From positions 1,887,679 to 1,951,678 of the forward strand of contig VYZI01000018.1 in the NCBI GenBank assembly GCA_013397695.1: a stretch of 64,000 nucleotides of DNA. Reading direction: 5' to 3'. The first letter of the stretch is position 1. Each line of letters begins with the position of its first letter. The position numbers and the translations under genes are program-made. This DNA is from Centropus unirufus. Lineage: Eukaryota > Chordata > Aves > Cuculiformes > Centropidae. Below, in pieces: positions 22,201-34,231 of the stretch. Below the pieces are notes generated by a model. It was not told the origin of the DNA. It searched no databases and saw only the letters and a list, made by a program, of their open reading frames with translations.

Positions 22201-25200
22201 TACACTTTATTCTGATACAAAATAAAAATATTTTAACAAATTGCAATCCAATATGGACTATACCGAAATTTAAAATTTCCATGCTATTTTAAAACTTGCT
22301 TAACAAGTTTTAAGACTGCCGCACACTAGCACCATTGCTCTCGAAGTCTTTTCCAGTTATTTTAAGATATTATTCTGTTTCCAAGCTTGCAATATTATCT
22401 TCTACATGAAGACCATTTTTCTTCTACGGAGATACTTGGATTACTTTTGTTCAGGAAAAAGCTAATCTTAGACAGAGATGTCAACCTGTAGCACCCACAG
22501 CAGAAAAAGAATCATCCATCAGATATCTGAACGGGACACTCAACATCTTTCATGCTTCACACAATTTAAGACACAAACGCTTGGCAGAGATCACAGACTG
22601 CGAGGTAAGTGCATCTTCACTGCAGCGTTAGACAACACACGAGACCGCGTTAATGTCTTGGACACAGGAACCAAAGACAGCAAAGTCAGTACATCACACA
22701 GGCCGTGCCTCAAAGACTAGGAGCATTCCCCTTCCCACCTTTAGTATTCAAAGGGCATCAAATTTAGGACACTCGTTTTAATTTCAGGGTTCTGTAAGCA
22801 AAAAACATTACATCTGCATGGAGCTGGGTCCCTTTTATGGAAATGCATTTGTACCACTTGCTTTTAGATGAATACACAGGTTTAGGCATCAAATAAACTT
22901 CCACAGAACTGCAGCTGAGGGACCAGTGCTTGGTTAAACTTAATTCCATCTCCATGTGCAGCTGCTGCTGTCAATAGCAGCCACTATGGAAACCAGCCAT
23001 GAAACAGCATTCTTAACTCTTGGAAGTACCTCTTGGACAAAGACACACTTGACTGAGTACTCCTAAGGACTTGTTCTCTTTCACTAATTTTATTTCTGAG
23101 CAAATTGGGATACGAATTGAAATAAACTAAATTTGCTTAAAGAAGAGTACTACAAATGCAAGTGTGAAAATAATTCTAAGTGACTTTCTAGTTCTAAACA
23201 GCGTGCAAAAAAAAGACCCCGCCAGAGCAGAGAACAAGTCTGCAGCAATGCAGAATCCTCTGATGTTACCAAAAGGTGGAGCTTTGCCCTGTACACAGGC
23301 CTGGAAATGGGAGGCAAACTAGGAAGCTGAAAGATTTTACTGTCAAAAAAAAATAAAGTAGAACATTCCCCCTCCCCTCCAATACAGAAGCTGCTGCCCT
23401 CAACTACGGACAAGGTACAGAAGCCCTTTTCCCCGTTACCCAGTGCTATGTGCACACGCCCAGGTGAGCTCCCAAGATCCTAGAAGGAAAGCTTTTCCAC
23501 CTCCAGGTGTGAGAGCAAGCCCATTCCCCCCCCCCCAGCAACAGCTGTCCCAGCGGGCTCTGCTAAGGTGAGGCTGTGACCTCACTGCTGCAGTTTCAAA
23601 TTTTGGCTCAACCTTGGCTGACCGAACACATGAGCATTTTTGGAATACACAGTCATGGTGAGATCTCCATTAAGTAGCTCACAATTGTATGGAAATCTCA
23701 TTTCTTCCAAGTTGCTTTTTAATCGTACCTCACCATGCCAGAGTTTGCTCTCTGAACGTTTGCAGACAGCAAGTAACAAGTTTAACCATTTTATCTGTCT
23801 GTGAAGGTGCCCAAACCTCAGCTGATGCTGAAAGGCCCAAGGTTCCATTTGACTTTATTTTCCAAGTACCCAAAGCACAACCAACACCAAACTTGAAACA
23901 GACTTCACAAAAATAGTGCATGCTCAAAAAATGTGTTGGCGAGTTTAAATAGGAACTAGATAAGGAGCTAACAGACCCCTACCAACTGACCATGAGGAAA
24001 AGGAAATACATGTTCCAAGAGTTAAGAACCCATGTGCATAAAGGCAGTCGATGGGAAATTCTTTTATTGCCCTTCATTTCTATGAAGGCAGCTGTGCTGT
24101 TTCAGCTGGGTGCCACGACAGCAGCCTCTGCGCAACAACCCAGCCTAAAAGCACCAAACACCTCAAAGGGCTGAGTTTGTACAGGGAAATACAAACCCAC
24201 CTGGGAGGCCAAGGCTCATTTTTGAGGGGGGAAACGACTGCGCTAACCAAGTGCCCGGACAGGACTTGAGCAGCAGCGCGTGGCACCCCCAGAGAGCTGC
24301 AAGGAGCCGCTGTCTCCACCTCACTGCACTTCTGGAAGGCTGCTTTTCCAGCCACAAGGAAGCCTCTCCCCCTCCCCAGCGCACTCCCATCGTAACCAGA
24401 GCACACATTTCAAAACATTTGTTTCATTATCTCAGACACACAGCGACTTTGTACCTGCCAGGAACGGAAGATTCTTGAGCAGCAATGATGCCAGGCAGCA
24501 ACCCTCACCCAGCGGGGAGTGCTGGATGACACGGGCTGGCACGCCTGCTCCACAGTACGGAAGGCTTTCCTTCATACCAAAAGGCTGGCAAAGGAAAGCC
24601 TAGAAGGAAACAAGGGTTATACAAGTGTTGTACTAGACACTACAAGTCTTACCCAGTCAGAAACCTTCAACTGAAGAGCATGTGCAAGACATTCCCCATT
24701 TTGTCAAGCAGCAGCTTCTCATTCAACCTGAAAATTAAAGAAATTACTCTTACCTTGTTTAAAAACCCCCCCGCTACTCATTATAATTCATGAAAAATGT
24801 TAAAGGCAAACCTTACCTATGCTCATTGCCCTTCCTTTCAGGTCTAAATGCTAGACCTATTTTGAGTCAACTCAAGTAGCTATCACTCAAGGAGGTTCCA
24901 AAAGGTGAAGAACTCTTGCTAGACTTTCTTCGATATTTCAGCTGTGATAAGCGGGTTTAACTAGCCTCGGGGAAGCTGCTCACTATCAGCACAGTATCTT
25001 ATGCCTTCACTTTTCTGGAAGTTGAAGCTGTTGCTCCTGCTGCCTTGTCATTCTTTAATTATGCTGACTTCTCCATACTCAATAGGCTGCTGAAGTCCTG
25101 TCTTATGAGTCTCCTTAGCACAGTATGGATCAAAGAAGTGCATCCTAGATTCTTTAAAGCTGGTTAATCACTGTCCTTACTTTTTCCACGTCACAAACAA

Positions 25201-27314
25201 TAGCTAAGCTACCCCACCCACCTACAAAGCGATCACTTACATCCATCTCTTAAAAGGTTGCATACAGATCTTGTTCGTAAAGTTTATTAGGACACTATTT
25301 TTCAAAGTTAACATTGTTGTCACAGTACAGCTACAAGAGGCCCTGTTAAAAAGAACACTGTCAATACATTCTAAAAATATCTAGAAATACCAGATCAGTT
25401 GTCAGAAGGGACCATCGACCCCACCTCCAGTTGTCCCTGCAAGCGGATGCAGGCCCCACGTACAAGTCTACACATCGTCTAAGCGTAGCAACGTACAAAG
25501 CAAGTCGGTGGCTCACTCCCTAGGGAGTTGTGGGTTTAGTTTTTCAGTGTTTCCAAACTCCAAGTGGGTTGTTTAAAAAATGCCTTTATTGAAATACAGC
25601 CCCCCTCCCCTCGACCCCCACCCCAATTAATATGCACAACAACAGAAGCATTCACTAAATTACCAATTCTTGCTTTAACCTCAGAGATATTTTAGAACTC
25701 CACAGTAAAGAATAAGCAGACTTTGCAATCCAGTTTGGAGGCTACCACCTTGACACGGTTCCTTGTTCTGGTGTACTGCAGTCTAAATACACTCCAATAA
25801 CAGCGTTTAAATAACATCGTTTAATTGCTTTTTTTTTTTCAAACAACACACTCATTTTTCTACTACTTCTTAAAATCATTATTCATTAATATGACTGATT
25901 ATGCCTTGAGCCATTTCATACATCTTTGCAAGTTCATTCCTACACTGGAATCGCATTGACCTTATGCTGCACATTGACCCAGAAGCGAAATCGGTGTGAA
26001 TGATTTCAATACCGTATTGTCAAGTGAATATTTCTTCTATTGACTGGGCCCCTACCCTTCTGAATCTGGATCGCCAGAATGCACTGTCTTGGCAACAGTC
26101 GGGAGAGAATTCACACTGGCTGACAGAAGGACAGGCTGTAGTGCCTGAATTTGGAGGTCCAAAGTGAGAATGAAGTACAATTTCTAGCCATATGTGCTGA
26201 TAAGATTTGCTACTCCAGTGCATCAAACCAAATTGTAACACGCTCTTGTTCTACCTGTGGGAACTCGGACTGCACCATTCTACGTCGTGGGAAGTGTTCC
26301 TAGTCAGTGAGATACAACTACGTGGTGGTTTGTTCTCTCTTCAGCTCTTAGCTGAGCGCAGACATTTGCAAGGGGAAGAGCTGGAGAGCTACCCTACTCA
26401 GAGCCCACGGTGCGGGGGCCTTTGGAACACGTTACCTGGGGCTGTCAGTGATCACACCTGTGCTACCCTTGGCTCCCAGAGGAATGTGTCCAGAAAATTG
26501 CCTAGGGTGCATGCAATAAAGTATATAGCCAGTAAGTTACGGAGGAACATACCTAGTGCTCTCACTGTGGCGCCTCATTTAATCAAAACAGTGCAGTCTG
26601 GTGTGAGGGAGAGGGAGACGGGGACAAAGGAAGGGGATGAGAATCCAACCCACCCTTCCCCAAAGTATAGTTTTATTGAAACAGAGTCATCGTATATCCC
26701 AAGGAAACAGGCACTTGATTTCCCCCCACCTTAACTTCTCGGGAATTACAATAAAGGTAAAAAGCAAGTTTCTTTTTCTCTTCACCCAAGACTTAAGCAA
26801 CTGCAGTTATCCCTTATACATCTCAAATGAGACGGGAGACAGCTTCAATGTGTCTAAAGTTGGTCTTGTTAAAATATTTATCATGCCTTATTTTCTTGAA
26901 GCGCTAGGACTAATACAGAACTACAAATTAAAAAAATATGCACAAACCAAAAAGTAATTTGAAATTTTCATTAAGGTAAAGCTTAGTTCTATAATTCACA
27001 AACACTAATTTGAGTAACTCAATCCTAGTTATACATCTAAACAAACTATAATGCAACATACAGATGTTTTCCCTCTGTATGCCTATGTAACTCATGTCGA
27101 TGACGGTTACATATATACACTGAGACTAAACCCCTTAAGACTGCGAATCAATAGGTGTTTCTACTGTTAACTTTAAATTAATACAAAATAGTAATTGAGA
27201 AATGCATTAATCCTCTCTAGTAACTAACAAGGAAACACCCTAGACTACATTTTATTTCTGTTATAGAGTTCTCTGTACTAAATGTGGAAAAACTGAACTT
27301 CACAAATATTGAAA
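22201..27314 (-). other. possible extended HNRNPA3 3' UTR / downstream region
   Basis: No gene recognised. On the minus strand AATAAA occurs at 27251-27256, 26672-26677, 25585-25590, 25283-25288, 24063-24068 and 22206-22211. The last has a T-rich and GT-containing flank, as a real 3' end would. Without transcript data the extent of the UTR cannot be set. The 175-codon frame at 26207-26734 (+) looks like chance. Confidence 0.4.
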
Positions 27315-27686
27315 AGTTAAAAATTCCTTAATTTGTTTATTCCTGGTACCACTACCACAATTTACAGGGCAATATACCTGATGTAATGGGAAAATAAAAA
27401 GAGAAAAGAAAGACAAAGCTACAACAGATAAAGACCTCAGGAATGTACATCTAATCGACACTACATTGCATGAATCAATAGCTGCACTTTTTGCAAACTG
27501 TGGCTATGACAGTCCTGAACAAGAAGGGTTTTCCTGTTTAAGCTGCGGTAACTTTTCTGACTATGGATCATCGTTCCTTCTGTGGCAGATTTTACAGTTC
27601 CTCTAATGCATTTGGGACGACTGTCTCAAAGTAACCTGCAGCTTTCCTGACAACTCCTCGCTCTCTCTCCTGCTAAGAACTGTAGC
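27315..27686 (-). other. HNRNPA3: HNRNPA3 terminal 3' UTR exon (proximal form)
   Basis: Starts GCTACAGTTCTTAGCAGGAG after the UTR acceptor and resembles the well-conserved 3' UTR of mammalian HNRNPA3 and partly HNRNPA1 (AGCAGGAGAG and AAGCTGCAGGTTAC elements). AATAAA at 27336-27341 is the nearest poly(A) signal. The end point is an estimate. Confidence 0.6.
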
Positions 27687-27772
27687 CTGTTGAATACAGG
27701 ATAAGAAAATTATTACTCTCAGTGCACAGTTGTACATTATTAATCATCATTATAAATATGCATTACACTTAC
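27687..27772 (-). other. HNRNPA3: 86-bp intron in the HNRNPA3 3' UTR
   Basis: Nineteen bases after the stop, AAAAGG|GTAAGTG forms a strong donor; 86 bp further, a pyrimidine-containing tract and CAACAG|GCTACAG form an acceptor. The exon junction falls less than 50 nt after the stop, so splicing here should not trigger decay by the usual rule. Confidence 0.75.
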
Positions 27773-27791
27773 CCTTTTGCTGGTAGCCTTT

Positions 27792-27844
27792 TTAGAATCT
27801 TCTACCACCATAGCCCCCACTTCCACTTCCAGACCCATAACCAC
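27792..27844 (-). CDS. HNRNPA3: HNRNPA3 last coding exon part
   Basis: Acceptor tttttgtag; encodes GGYGSGSGSGGYGGRRF and TAA (27792-27794). The exon continues 19 nt into the 3' UTR before a further donor. Confidence 0.95.
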
Positions 27845-30800
27845 CTACAAAAAAATAAAGCGTACATTGAAATACAAGGAGACCAAGAAACTTTAAACCC
27901 CAGAAAGTTTCTACACAAAGTTGTATTTACCACCATAGGGACTGCCTGAACTTCTGCCACCAAAGCTGCCACCACCTTTCATGGGACCATAGTTGGATTG
28001 CTGCTGTCCGCTGTAATTGCCAAAATCATTGTAGTTCCCACTTCCACCATAGTTGCCTGAAACAAACACAGACTTATAAAACCACTTAGGAAGTGAAGTT
28101 TGCCACATGGTAGCACTGAATATTTATGTAAATTGTAATAGTTTAAAACACTAAAGCTACCTCTACTCTGAATGCAAAAACAGCGGATACAGCATTTTAA
28201 AAACTAGAGCATGGTATTTCACTGAAGATGAAAAATATAATGCAATATTAGAAGACTTAAACAGATCTGAGCAGGCAACTTCAAGTTAACACACTAACTC
28301 AGCACTGCACAACTGAGGCCTAAGAAATGGATGTCTAATAAAAGCTGGCATCTTACCGCCACCGAAATTTCCTCCTTCATTGTAGCCATCATATCCTCCT
28401 CCTCCACCCCCATAGCCACCACCTGGGTTTCCATATCCTGGTCCTCCACCACCACCATAACCTCCTCTGCTGCCATACCCAGGACCACCTCCGTAGTTGC
28501 CACCTTTGAATACAGACAAACAAAATGCACCAAAGCTATACAGTGGTACAGAAAGGGTTGTGCAGCAAAAAACAAACAAAAAAGCATACAATAAATGTGT
28601 CCCATAATGTGTTCCCTGTATTTATTATGGCTGCATCATTATCTAAACTATTTAGAAAAAAAAAACACTAAAAAAACCAAAAAAACACCCCACCATTAGT
28701 TGATGTATAGTCCCAAAGTGTGAAACTGGGAAAAGAGTGAACAATACACTTACCATCACCAAATCCATTGTATCCGTCACCACCCCCAAAGCTTCCTCTG
28801 CTCCCACCACCGCCACCACCACCCCCATAGCCTCCTGGAACACAAAACAGATGAGAATATTTTCCTAAACACACGTGTTAAGTGTTTACGCCGAGTGACA
28901 CAGGAAATTTGAAAGAAATAATATTCTATGTAAACATTCCAGTCATTTACCTCTGCCACCGAAGTTTCCTCCTCGGCCAAAGTTCCCTCCACCACCTCCA
29001 AAGTTTCCACGGCCCATGAAGTTGCCTGAGCCACCCCCACGACCTACAAAATATTTTACTTAAAATTACATTAATTGAAAACCAGTTACATCAAATAACC
29101 ATGCACAACTCCAAACTCACCTCTCTGGGAGCTGGCAGTCTGCATCTCCTGTTTTGAGAGCGCTTTTTTCACTTCACAATTATGTCCATTTATAGTATGG
29201 TATTTCTGAACTGGAGAAAATTGTGAAATAGGGAAGAGTGAAAATCAAATCACTGAAAGCCATGTGCTGTAGAACTCATGAAAAGTTACTCTAAGTCAGA
29301 ACCGCACTTCAAAGGAAGACGGAAGCTACGCCATCTCTTACAATAGCCAGGGTTCTGCTCATGCCAACATCTTACATTCTGCACACTGCTGATCTGAAAG
29401 CTAACATCCCACTTTTATCCCACGAGTGAAGACATCCTAGTTTTACAGTAGCATTTTGTCAGGAGCTGTCAAGACTAATACAGAAAGCAGGCTTGCCAGG
29501 CTTAATTCAATAGACCATAATACTTAAATGCTTAATATCCTATATGCTTAATGATTAAATAGCAGTTACATACCAACAATTTTATCAACTGTATCATGAT
29601 CATCAAAAGTAACAAAAGCGAAGCCTCTTTTCTTTCCGCTTTGCCTGTCTTCCATGACTTCTATGGTTTCGATCTTGCCATACTTTTCGAAGTACTCTCT
29701 TAAATTATATTCTTCCGTATCTTCTTTAATTCCACCAACAAATATTTTCTTTACTGTGAGATGCGCTCCAGGCTTTACAGAATCCTACAACACCCAAAAT
29801 GACATTCAATGTTATAAACTGTCAGGTAAAGATTAGGAAATACGGTTAAACGAAACACTAACTCACCTCCCTTGAAACCGCTCTCTTTGGTTCAACCACA
29901 CGCCCATCAACCTTATGCGGTCGAGCACTCATGGCTGCATCCACCTCCTCCACACAAGAGTAAGTCACAAAGCCGAAGCCTCTGGAACGTTTGGTTTGCG
30001 GGTCCCTCATCACCTGCAAGAACACAGGGGGGTTCTGCATTTGTGTACGAGACTTGGTAGCAAAGTCCTTTCTAAAGCACAAACTCATATTTGACACTTT
30101 ACCACGCAGTCGGTGAGCGTGCCCCATTTTTCAAAGTGCTCTCTCAAGCTATCGTCTGTTGTTTCGAAGCTCAGGCCTCCAATGAACAGCTTCCTCAACT
30201 GCTCTGGCTCCTTTGGCTCGTGGCCCTACAAAATAAAAAAATAAAAACCACATTTTGAATACAAACCACACAGGTAAAATTGCACAGAATTATAAAAAAA
30301 ATTTCTGTGCACATTGTAACTACAAATAGGTGGAATATATTTACATAAAAACAATGACTTCTAATGGGTTTAGACAGCAGCATAGTAAACACTTAATGAG
30401 GTGTGATTTTAATTAAGACACTAACTAACTATCAACTCAAGAGTGCTCAAATGCAAACAACAGTAAAGAGATTTCAATACACGAAATAATTTGGTTGCTT
30501 TCCAGCCCCCCGGAAGTGCATTCACTTGATGCTTCTTACATGCGAGATGCACATTGCTCTGTAGGGATTAGCCATGAAGCAGAGAGATAAAGGGAAGTTC
30601 TAACACTTTATGAAGTGTAATCAGGAGGAACTAAATTTTAAAAACACACGCACACAAGAAAAAAATATTGTCCAAAGTGGGTGCCTAATCTTCTGGGATA
30701 TCAATTTTGAAAGGGGATGTTTTATGCTTTTTAAAGAAATTTATCAGCTCTTAATTCCTTAAAATTTTAAGTTTTGTACTTGGGTCATTTTGTAGGTTGA

Positions 30801-33800
30801 GTCCATGCAAGCAGGAAAGTAGAAGCCCATACATGGTTTTCAGAGTTACTGGAAATACTCTTTAATTCGGAATCACTGCATAATGACTGATCAGTGACCA
30901 GCAGTGGGTGCAACTACTGGAACACCGGTACCGTAACAAGCATTGTGAACCTAGCAAGTTTAACTGAGGCTCTTGGCAGCATCACATATGCAAGACCAGC
31001 CACATTTTAACACGCGCTGATTTTCAGAGCCATTTTCTACAGTAGGATTTAAGTGAGCTCACAAATCTGTTATGTGTTTCTGCTCTCTTTAGGTGTTCCA
31101 TGGTTTTTTTCAGTTAGGCAGGAATACCCCTGTACGTTTGACAAGAGGTTATGAAAAATTATTTTCAGTACCAAGACAGAGAAGTCATAAAAGATGACCA
31201 GATCGAGCTGGTACTTTTGTGCAAGTAAAAAACTCTACCACAAGGTGCTGGCCAGCTACGCTGCGTATGACTTCAATTCTGCAGCATGAATGCGTAACAG
31301 CCTTCGCTGTTTCTGCTGCAGCAGGTTAACCTAGGCAAGATGCAGCATTAGCCTAGAGATGAATTCCATCAAACCAGCCACAGCCTTCTGCTGCTTTAAA
31401 CCTGAAGGTCAAGTACTTTAACCCCTGCCACAGCTTAAACAAAGGAGGTGTCAGCGTGAGGTGTGATCAGAAAATGGTATCAGAAAATGGTGATCAGAAA
31501 AGTGAAACAGAATCACCCCAGGGAGCAATGAATATCGTAACACTGAAAAAATGCATAAAGGGAATTTCTGAATTATAAACTTTAGGAAGTGATTGGTTTA
31601 TAATGTTCAGGTTGTACTACAGGAAACAATGCCTACAACTATGAGAAGTCGGCTGAGAAGTAAATGCCTGCTCTTTCACCTGCTAAATTTAGTAATGAAG
31701 AGCCCCACAAGTCTTGGTAACAACTTTTTATTTAAGACTAGACTTTGTTACTGCAGGAACATTATAGAAATGATTGACAATCAATGGATTGTGATTATAA
31801 AGTAAAGCTTCTTTTCTACATTGTTTCAATATATATTATAAAGAAGTACAATAAAGAAAAAAATCTTCCTTCTAACTATGCACAAACTTACAATCTTACA
31901 GGGGAACACACCTACTGCTTTAGGTTAAATGAAATACTGTTTTCTGTTGCTGATGGCATGTATTTTTTAATCTATTGATAGTACTTAATTCCTAGTTCAT
32001 TTGTTACAGCTGGGAACATTTAAGTGTTTCAAGCTCTGCTATGCATATTAAATTAGTTCTGTTATGTAAAACTGTAGAGCTCACACCTCTCCAAACCTAA
32101 GAAGCTATGTAAGAAAAAAATGGACAGACTTTTTAGTTCTCTGACATCCCCCAAGGTTACAGGGTTTTCATTCTGCAACTTAGACCACAGAACTCTTCAG
32201 GTCACTCCTGAAAGGAAAAGTCCTTTTCCGCTTCAGTTTAATTATGGACATGTGAACTGTCATTGTTATACGTGAGGAAATGCTGTTACAACTTCTATCA
32301 GGCAGAAATTATCTTCAGGACATGCCTGTGTTACAGGAACTCTCCACGGAAATAAAAGGCAACATTTTTTTCAAGGAACTAGTTCTTTTTTCAGCCATTT
32401 TTTTCTCCCTGGGGATAAGCATCTCTATGGTTTTCAGAGTGCTGTCCTCTATCACACAAGACATTGTGTCTTGGTTCTTCTGCGGCAAGGCAGTTATACC
32501 TGCAGTCTCCTGGGCAAACCTTGCACAACATCTCCTCTCCTTGCTAGTTTTAACTACCACACTGTTTCAACGAGAGCGGCAAGCTCCCTCCCCCTCAGCC
32601 AACGCTGCAGGCCAACACAGCCACTGCGCAGGACCGCAGGGGGAGAGGGGAGGGGCAAGAACGCCCCGCCTGCCCGTGGCCAGCGGGCTGGCAAGGAGCT
32701 TCCTTTCTCCTCCTACGCGGGGCCTCCCAAACACATCAACAGGCTCCGAGGAGGCGGGACCTTTCTTTCCAGCCCTGACCAGTGACTTCCTCCCTCCAGC
32801 CCGGCCGCCTCCATTTTGTGAGCGCTCCGGTCTCCTCCACCCTCAATATGGAGGCGGCGGGGCGGGGCCCGCTCCCCCCTGCTCCCCCTCCTCACTACCG
32901 CAATCCAATCCCGGCTCCCACGCCCTGGCCGAACCGCGCCTCTCAGGGGCAGCAGAAGCGGCCGCCCTGGGGCTCCTGAACGCCCCGATCTCTGCAGGAG
33001 CCCCGAGAGGCACCCCGCGCTGCCTTTGCTCCGCTCGCCAAGCTCGGCTTTCCTAGGGCGCCGCTCCCAGTGAACCCCAGCAAGCGCCCCGGGCGCCGCT
33101 GCCCCCCGCAGCCCAGCCCCGGGAAAGCTCCTGGTCAAGGGAGCCCCAGGAACTTCCTCTGCGAAACGTTTTCACTAGAAACTTAATAGCTCTGAAGTGC
33201 GTTCCTGGCCAGGATACTTTTGCCAAGGACAAAGGCTGATTATGAGGCAGCTGAGCGACCCGAGTTACATTCTATCCAAAGTCCAGGGGCAGTCGCAACA
33301 TTCCTGCCTGGACTTTATACACTCTGTACAAAATAACCATGCGCTACCAGATACATGCAACGAGGACGAAGTTTGTTCTGAATCCCATGAACAGGCCCTC
33401 CCACATTGCAGTACCGTATCATTCCGGAAAAAGTTGGTTTGACCTAGCTAAAATACACAAGCAGCCTGAAAAAGTAATGTTAGAAAGCAAACAATAATAC
33501 ACAATCAAAATGGCTCAGTTATAGGCCACGTCAGCATACATAATATTAATACCTTTTTTACTGATCTTAATATCAAGCTTTTTTTCTGAAAGGTATCAAG
33601 ACTTTTTATCCCCCCGCCCATTTCCACACCCTGCCCCAAAGTAACTAGCTCCCATCCGCCCCAGAACAGCCCAAACATCTTCTCTATACTACGCACCTTA
33701 TTCAGTCTACGGTATTTCTGCTAGAAGCAAAAGAAAACAGTTATTTTTACTTAGTACAGCCTCACTTTCATTTGCAGTGACTATAAGGCAACCATTAAAA

Positions 33801-34231
33801 AAAAAAAAAAGAACCTGTCTTCATTCTCAGTAAAACCAGGATTTTGAAAATAGGAAGGAATCAAGTTCCTGCTGATACTCTGAGGATGCATGAATTTCTT
33901 AAAAGAAATAAAATTACACCTTGCTTTAACTACAAATATTCATTTAATCAGTTTTGCTAGAACAGAAAACAAAAGCAAAATTTCCCCCTATGCTCAACAC
34001 CCCACCCCCCAAAACCACAAGCAATATACAGGAATTTATCAAGCTAGGGGACTAAGAAGGTAGGAAAAAAAGCTATGTACTAGTAGACCAGATAGAAATA
34101 GTAAAAGTATTTTTTAATCTTTACCCCTTCAAGCTAGTTTTTAAATAAAAATGCAATCCTCTCACCTGTGAGGATCGTCTTCCTTTCCTCTTGTAGTCCT
34201 CTACATCTCTCTCTTCCTTAATAGCAGCCAT
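27792..34231 (-). CDS. HNRNPA3: HNRNPA3 coding region, ten exons joined
   Basis: Minus-strand join of 34166-34231, 30103-30225, 29867-30013, 29574-29784, 29121-29210, 28951-29043, 28754-28834, 28357-28503, 27931-28056, 27792-27844; all junctions GT-AG and phases agree, giving 378 residues. hnRNP A3 is a nuclear A/B-type RNA-binding protein of pre-mRNA particles and RNA transport. Seen: RRM1 with RNP2 LFIGGL (35-40) and RNP1 RGFGFVTY (74-81); RRM2 with RNP2 IFVGGI (126-131) and RNP1 RGFAFVTF (165-172); a Gly-rich tail from 213 with RGG, GNF and GGY repeats; an M9-like PY nuclear localisation signal at 337-360 (SNYGPMKGG...SPY). The tail ends GGRRF. RRMs are near identical to mammals, and the GHEPKEPEQLRKLF linker separates A3 from A1 and A2B1. 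The N-terminus used is the ATG at 34231; an alternative start is described at 37494-37499. Confidence 0.95.
27931..28056 (-). CDS. HNRNPA3: HNRNPA3 exon with PY nuclear localisation signal
   Basis: 126 bp, phase 1 at both ends, acceptor tgtttcag and donor gtaaat. It encodes QQQSNYGPMKGGGSFGGRSS and then GSPYG, the M9-like signal read by transportin in the hnRNP A/B family. Confidence 0.95.
28357..28503 (-). CDS. HNRNPA3: HNRNPA3 Gly-rich exon 3
   Basis: 147 bp, phase 1 at both ends, acceptor attcaaag and donor gtaaga. GGY and GPGY repeats, ending GYDGYNEGGNFGG. Near-human order of repeats. Confidence 0.95.
28754..28834 (-). CDS. HNRNPA3: HNRNPA3 Gly-rich exon 2
   Basis: 81 bp, phase 1 at both ends, acceptor gttccag and donor gtaagt. 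It encodes a run of eight Gly and GGGDGYNGFGD. Confidence 0.95.
28951..29043 (-). CDS. HNRNPA3: HNRNPA3 Gly-rich exon 1
   Basis: 93 bp, phase 1 at both ends. GNF and RGG-type repeats (GGGSGNFMGRGNFGGGGG) form the start of the disordered RNA- and self-binding tail. Confidence 0.95.
29121..29210 (-). CDS. HNRNPA3: HNRNPA3 exon, end of RRM2 and hinge
   Basis: 90 bp, acceptor ttctccag and donor gtgagt. It encodes QKYHTINGHNCEVKKALSKQ and the hinge to the Gly-rich tail. Confidence 0.96.
29574..29784 (-). CDS. HNRNPA3: HNRNPA3 exon, RRM2
   Basis: 211 bp; starts DSVKPGAHLTVKK and holds both RNP motifs of RRM2. It ends after the first base of a Val codon (phase 1), donor gtatgt. From this exon on all introns are phase 1. 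Confidence 0.97.
29867..30013 (-). CDS. HNRNPA3: HNRNPA3 exon, end of RRM1
   Basis: 147 bp, 49 codons, phase 0, acceptor cttgcag and donor gtgagt. It carries the RNP1 motif RGFGFVTY and the A/B-family stretch ARPHKVDGRVVEPKRAVSRE. Confidence 0.97.
30103..30225 (-). CDS. HNRNPA3: HNRNPA3 exon, start of RRM1
   Basis: 123 bp, 41 codons, phase 0 on both sides, acceptor ttttgtag and donor gtaaag. It encodes GHEPKEPEQLRKLFIGGLSF and the first half of RRM1, ending TLTDCV. Every possible N-terminal exon must join here. Confidence 0.97.
30226..32569 (-). other. HNRNPA3: HNRNPA3 intron 1, proximal part
   Basis: AT-rich intron between exon 2 and the CpG island at 32.6 kb. It contains a small tandem repeat at 31465-31504 and no recognised exon. 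Confidence 0.75.
31465..31504. repeat. 13-bp tandem repeat, about three copies
   Basis: The unit atcagaaaatggt is present at 31466-31478 and 31479-31491, with a partial third copy after. Confidence 0.85.
32570..33150 (-). promoter_or_regulatory. CpG island 2 of the HNRNPA3 locus
   Basis: GC- and CpG-rich island inside the HNRNPA3 gene span. On the minus strand it has CCATATTG (32844-32851) and, 25 bp on, CAAAATGGAGG (32808-32818), a YY1-like motif that contains an ATG. From that ATG a 33-codon frame (MEAAGLEGGSHW start) runs to TAG at 32713. No strong splice donor to exon 2 was found; AAAG|GTCCCG would be in phase but is weak. It could be a second HNRNPA3 promoter or the start of a non-coding transcript on either strand. 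Confidence 0.55.
33151..34165 (-). other. HNRNPA3: HNRNPA3 intron between CpG island 2 and the MAAIK exon
   Basis: AT-rich, with an A14 tract near 33798-33811. Nothing coding recognised. Confidence 0.75.

Noticed and set aside
26207..26734. 175-codon frame on the plus strand
   Set aside because: No recognisable family, no splice or promoter context, in the 3' flank of HNRNPA3; length is within chance.
28294..28605. Alternative minus-strand and plus-strand frames over the Gly-rich exons
   Set aside because: Shadows of HNRNPA3 exon 28357-28503; repeats of GGN keep other frames open.
32280..33056. 258-codon open frame on the plus strand
   Set aside because: Most of it lies in CpG island 2; the sequence has no family features and is explained by GC content.
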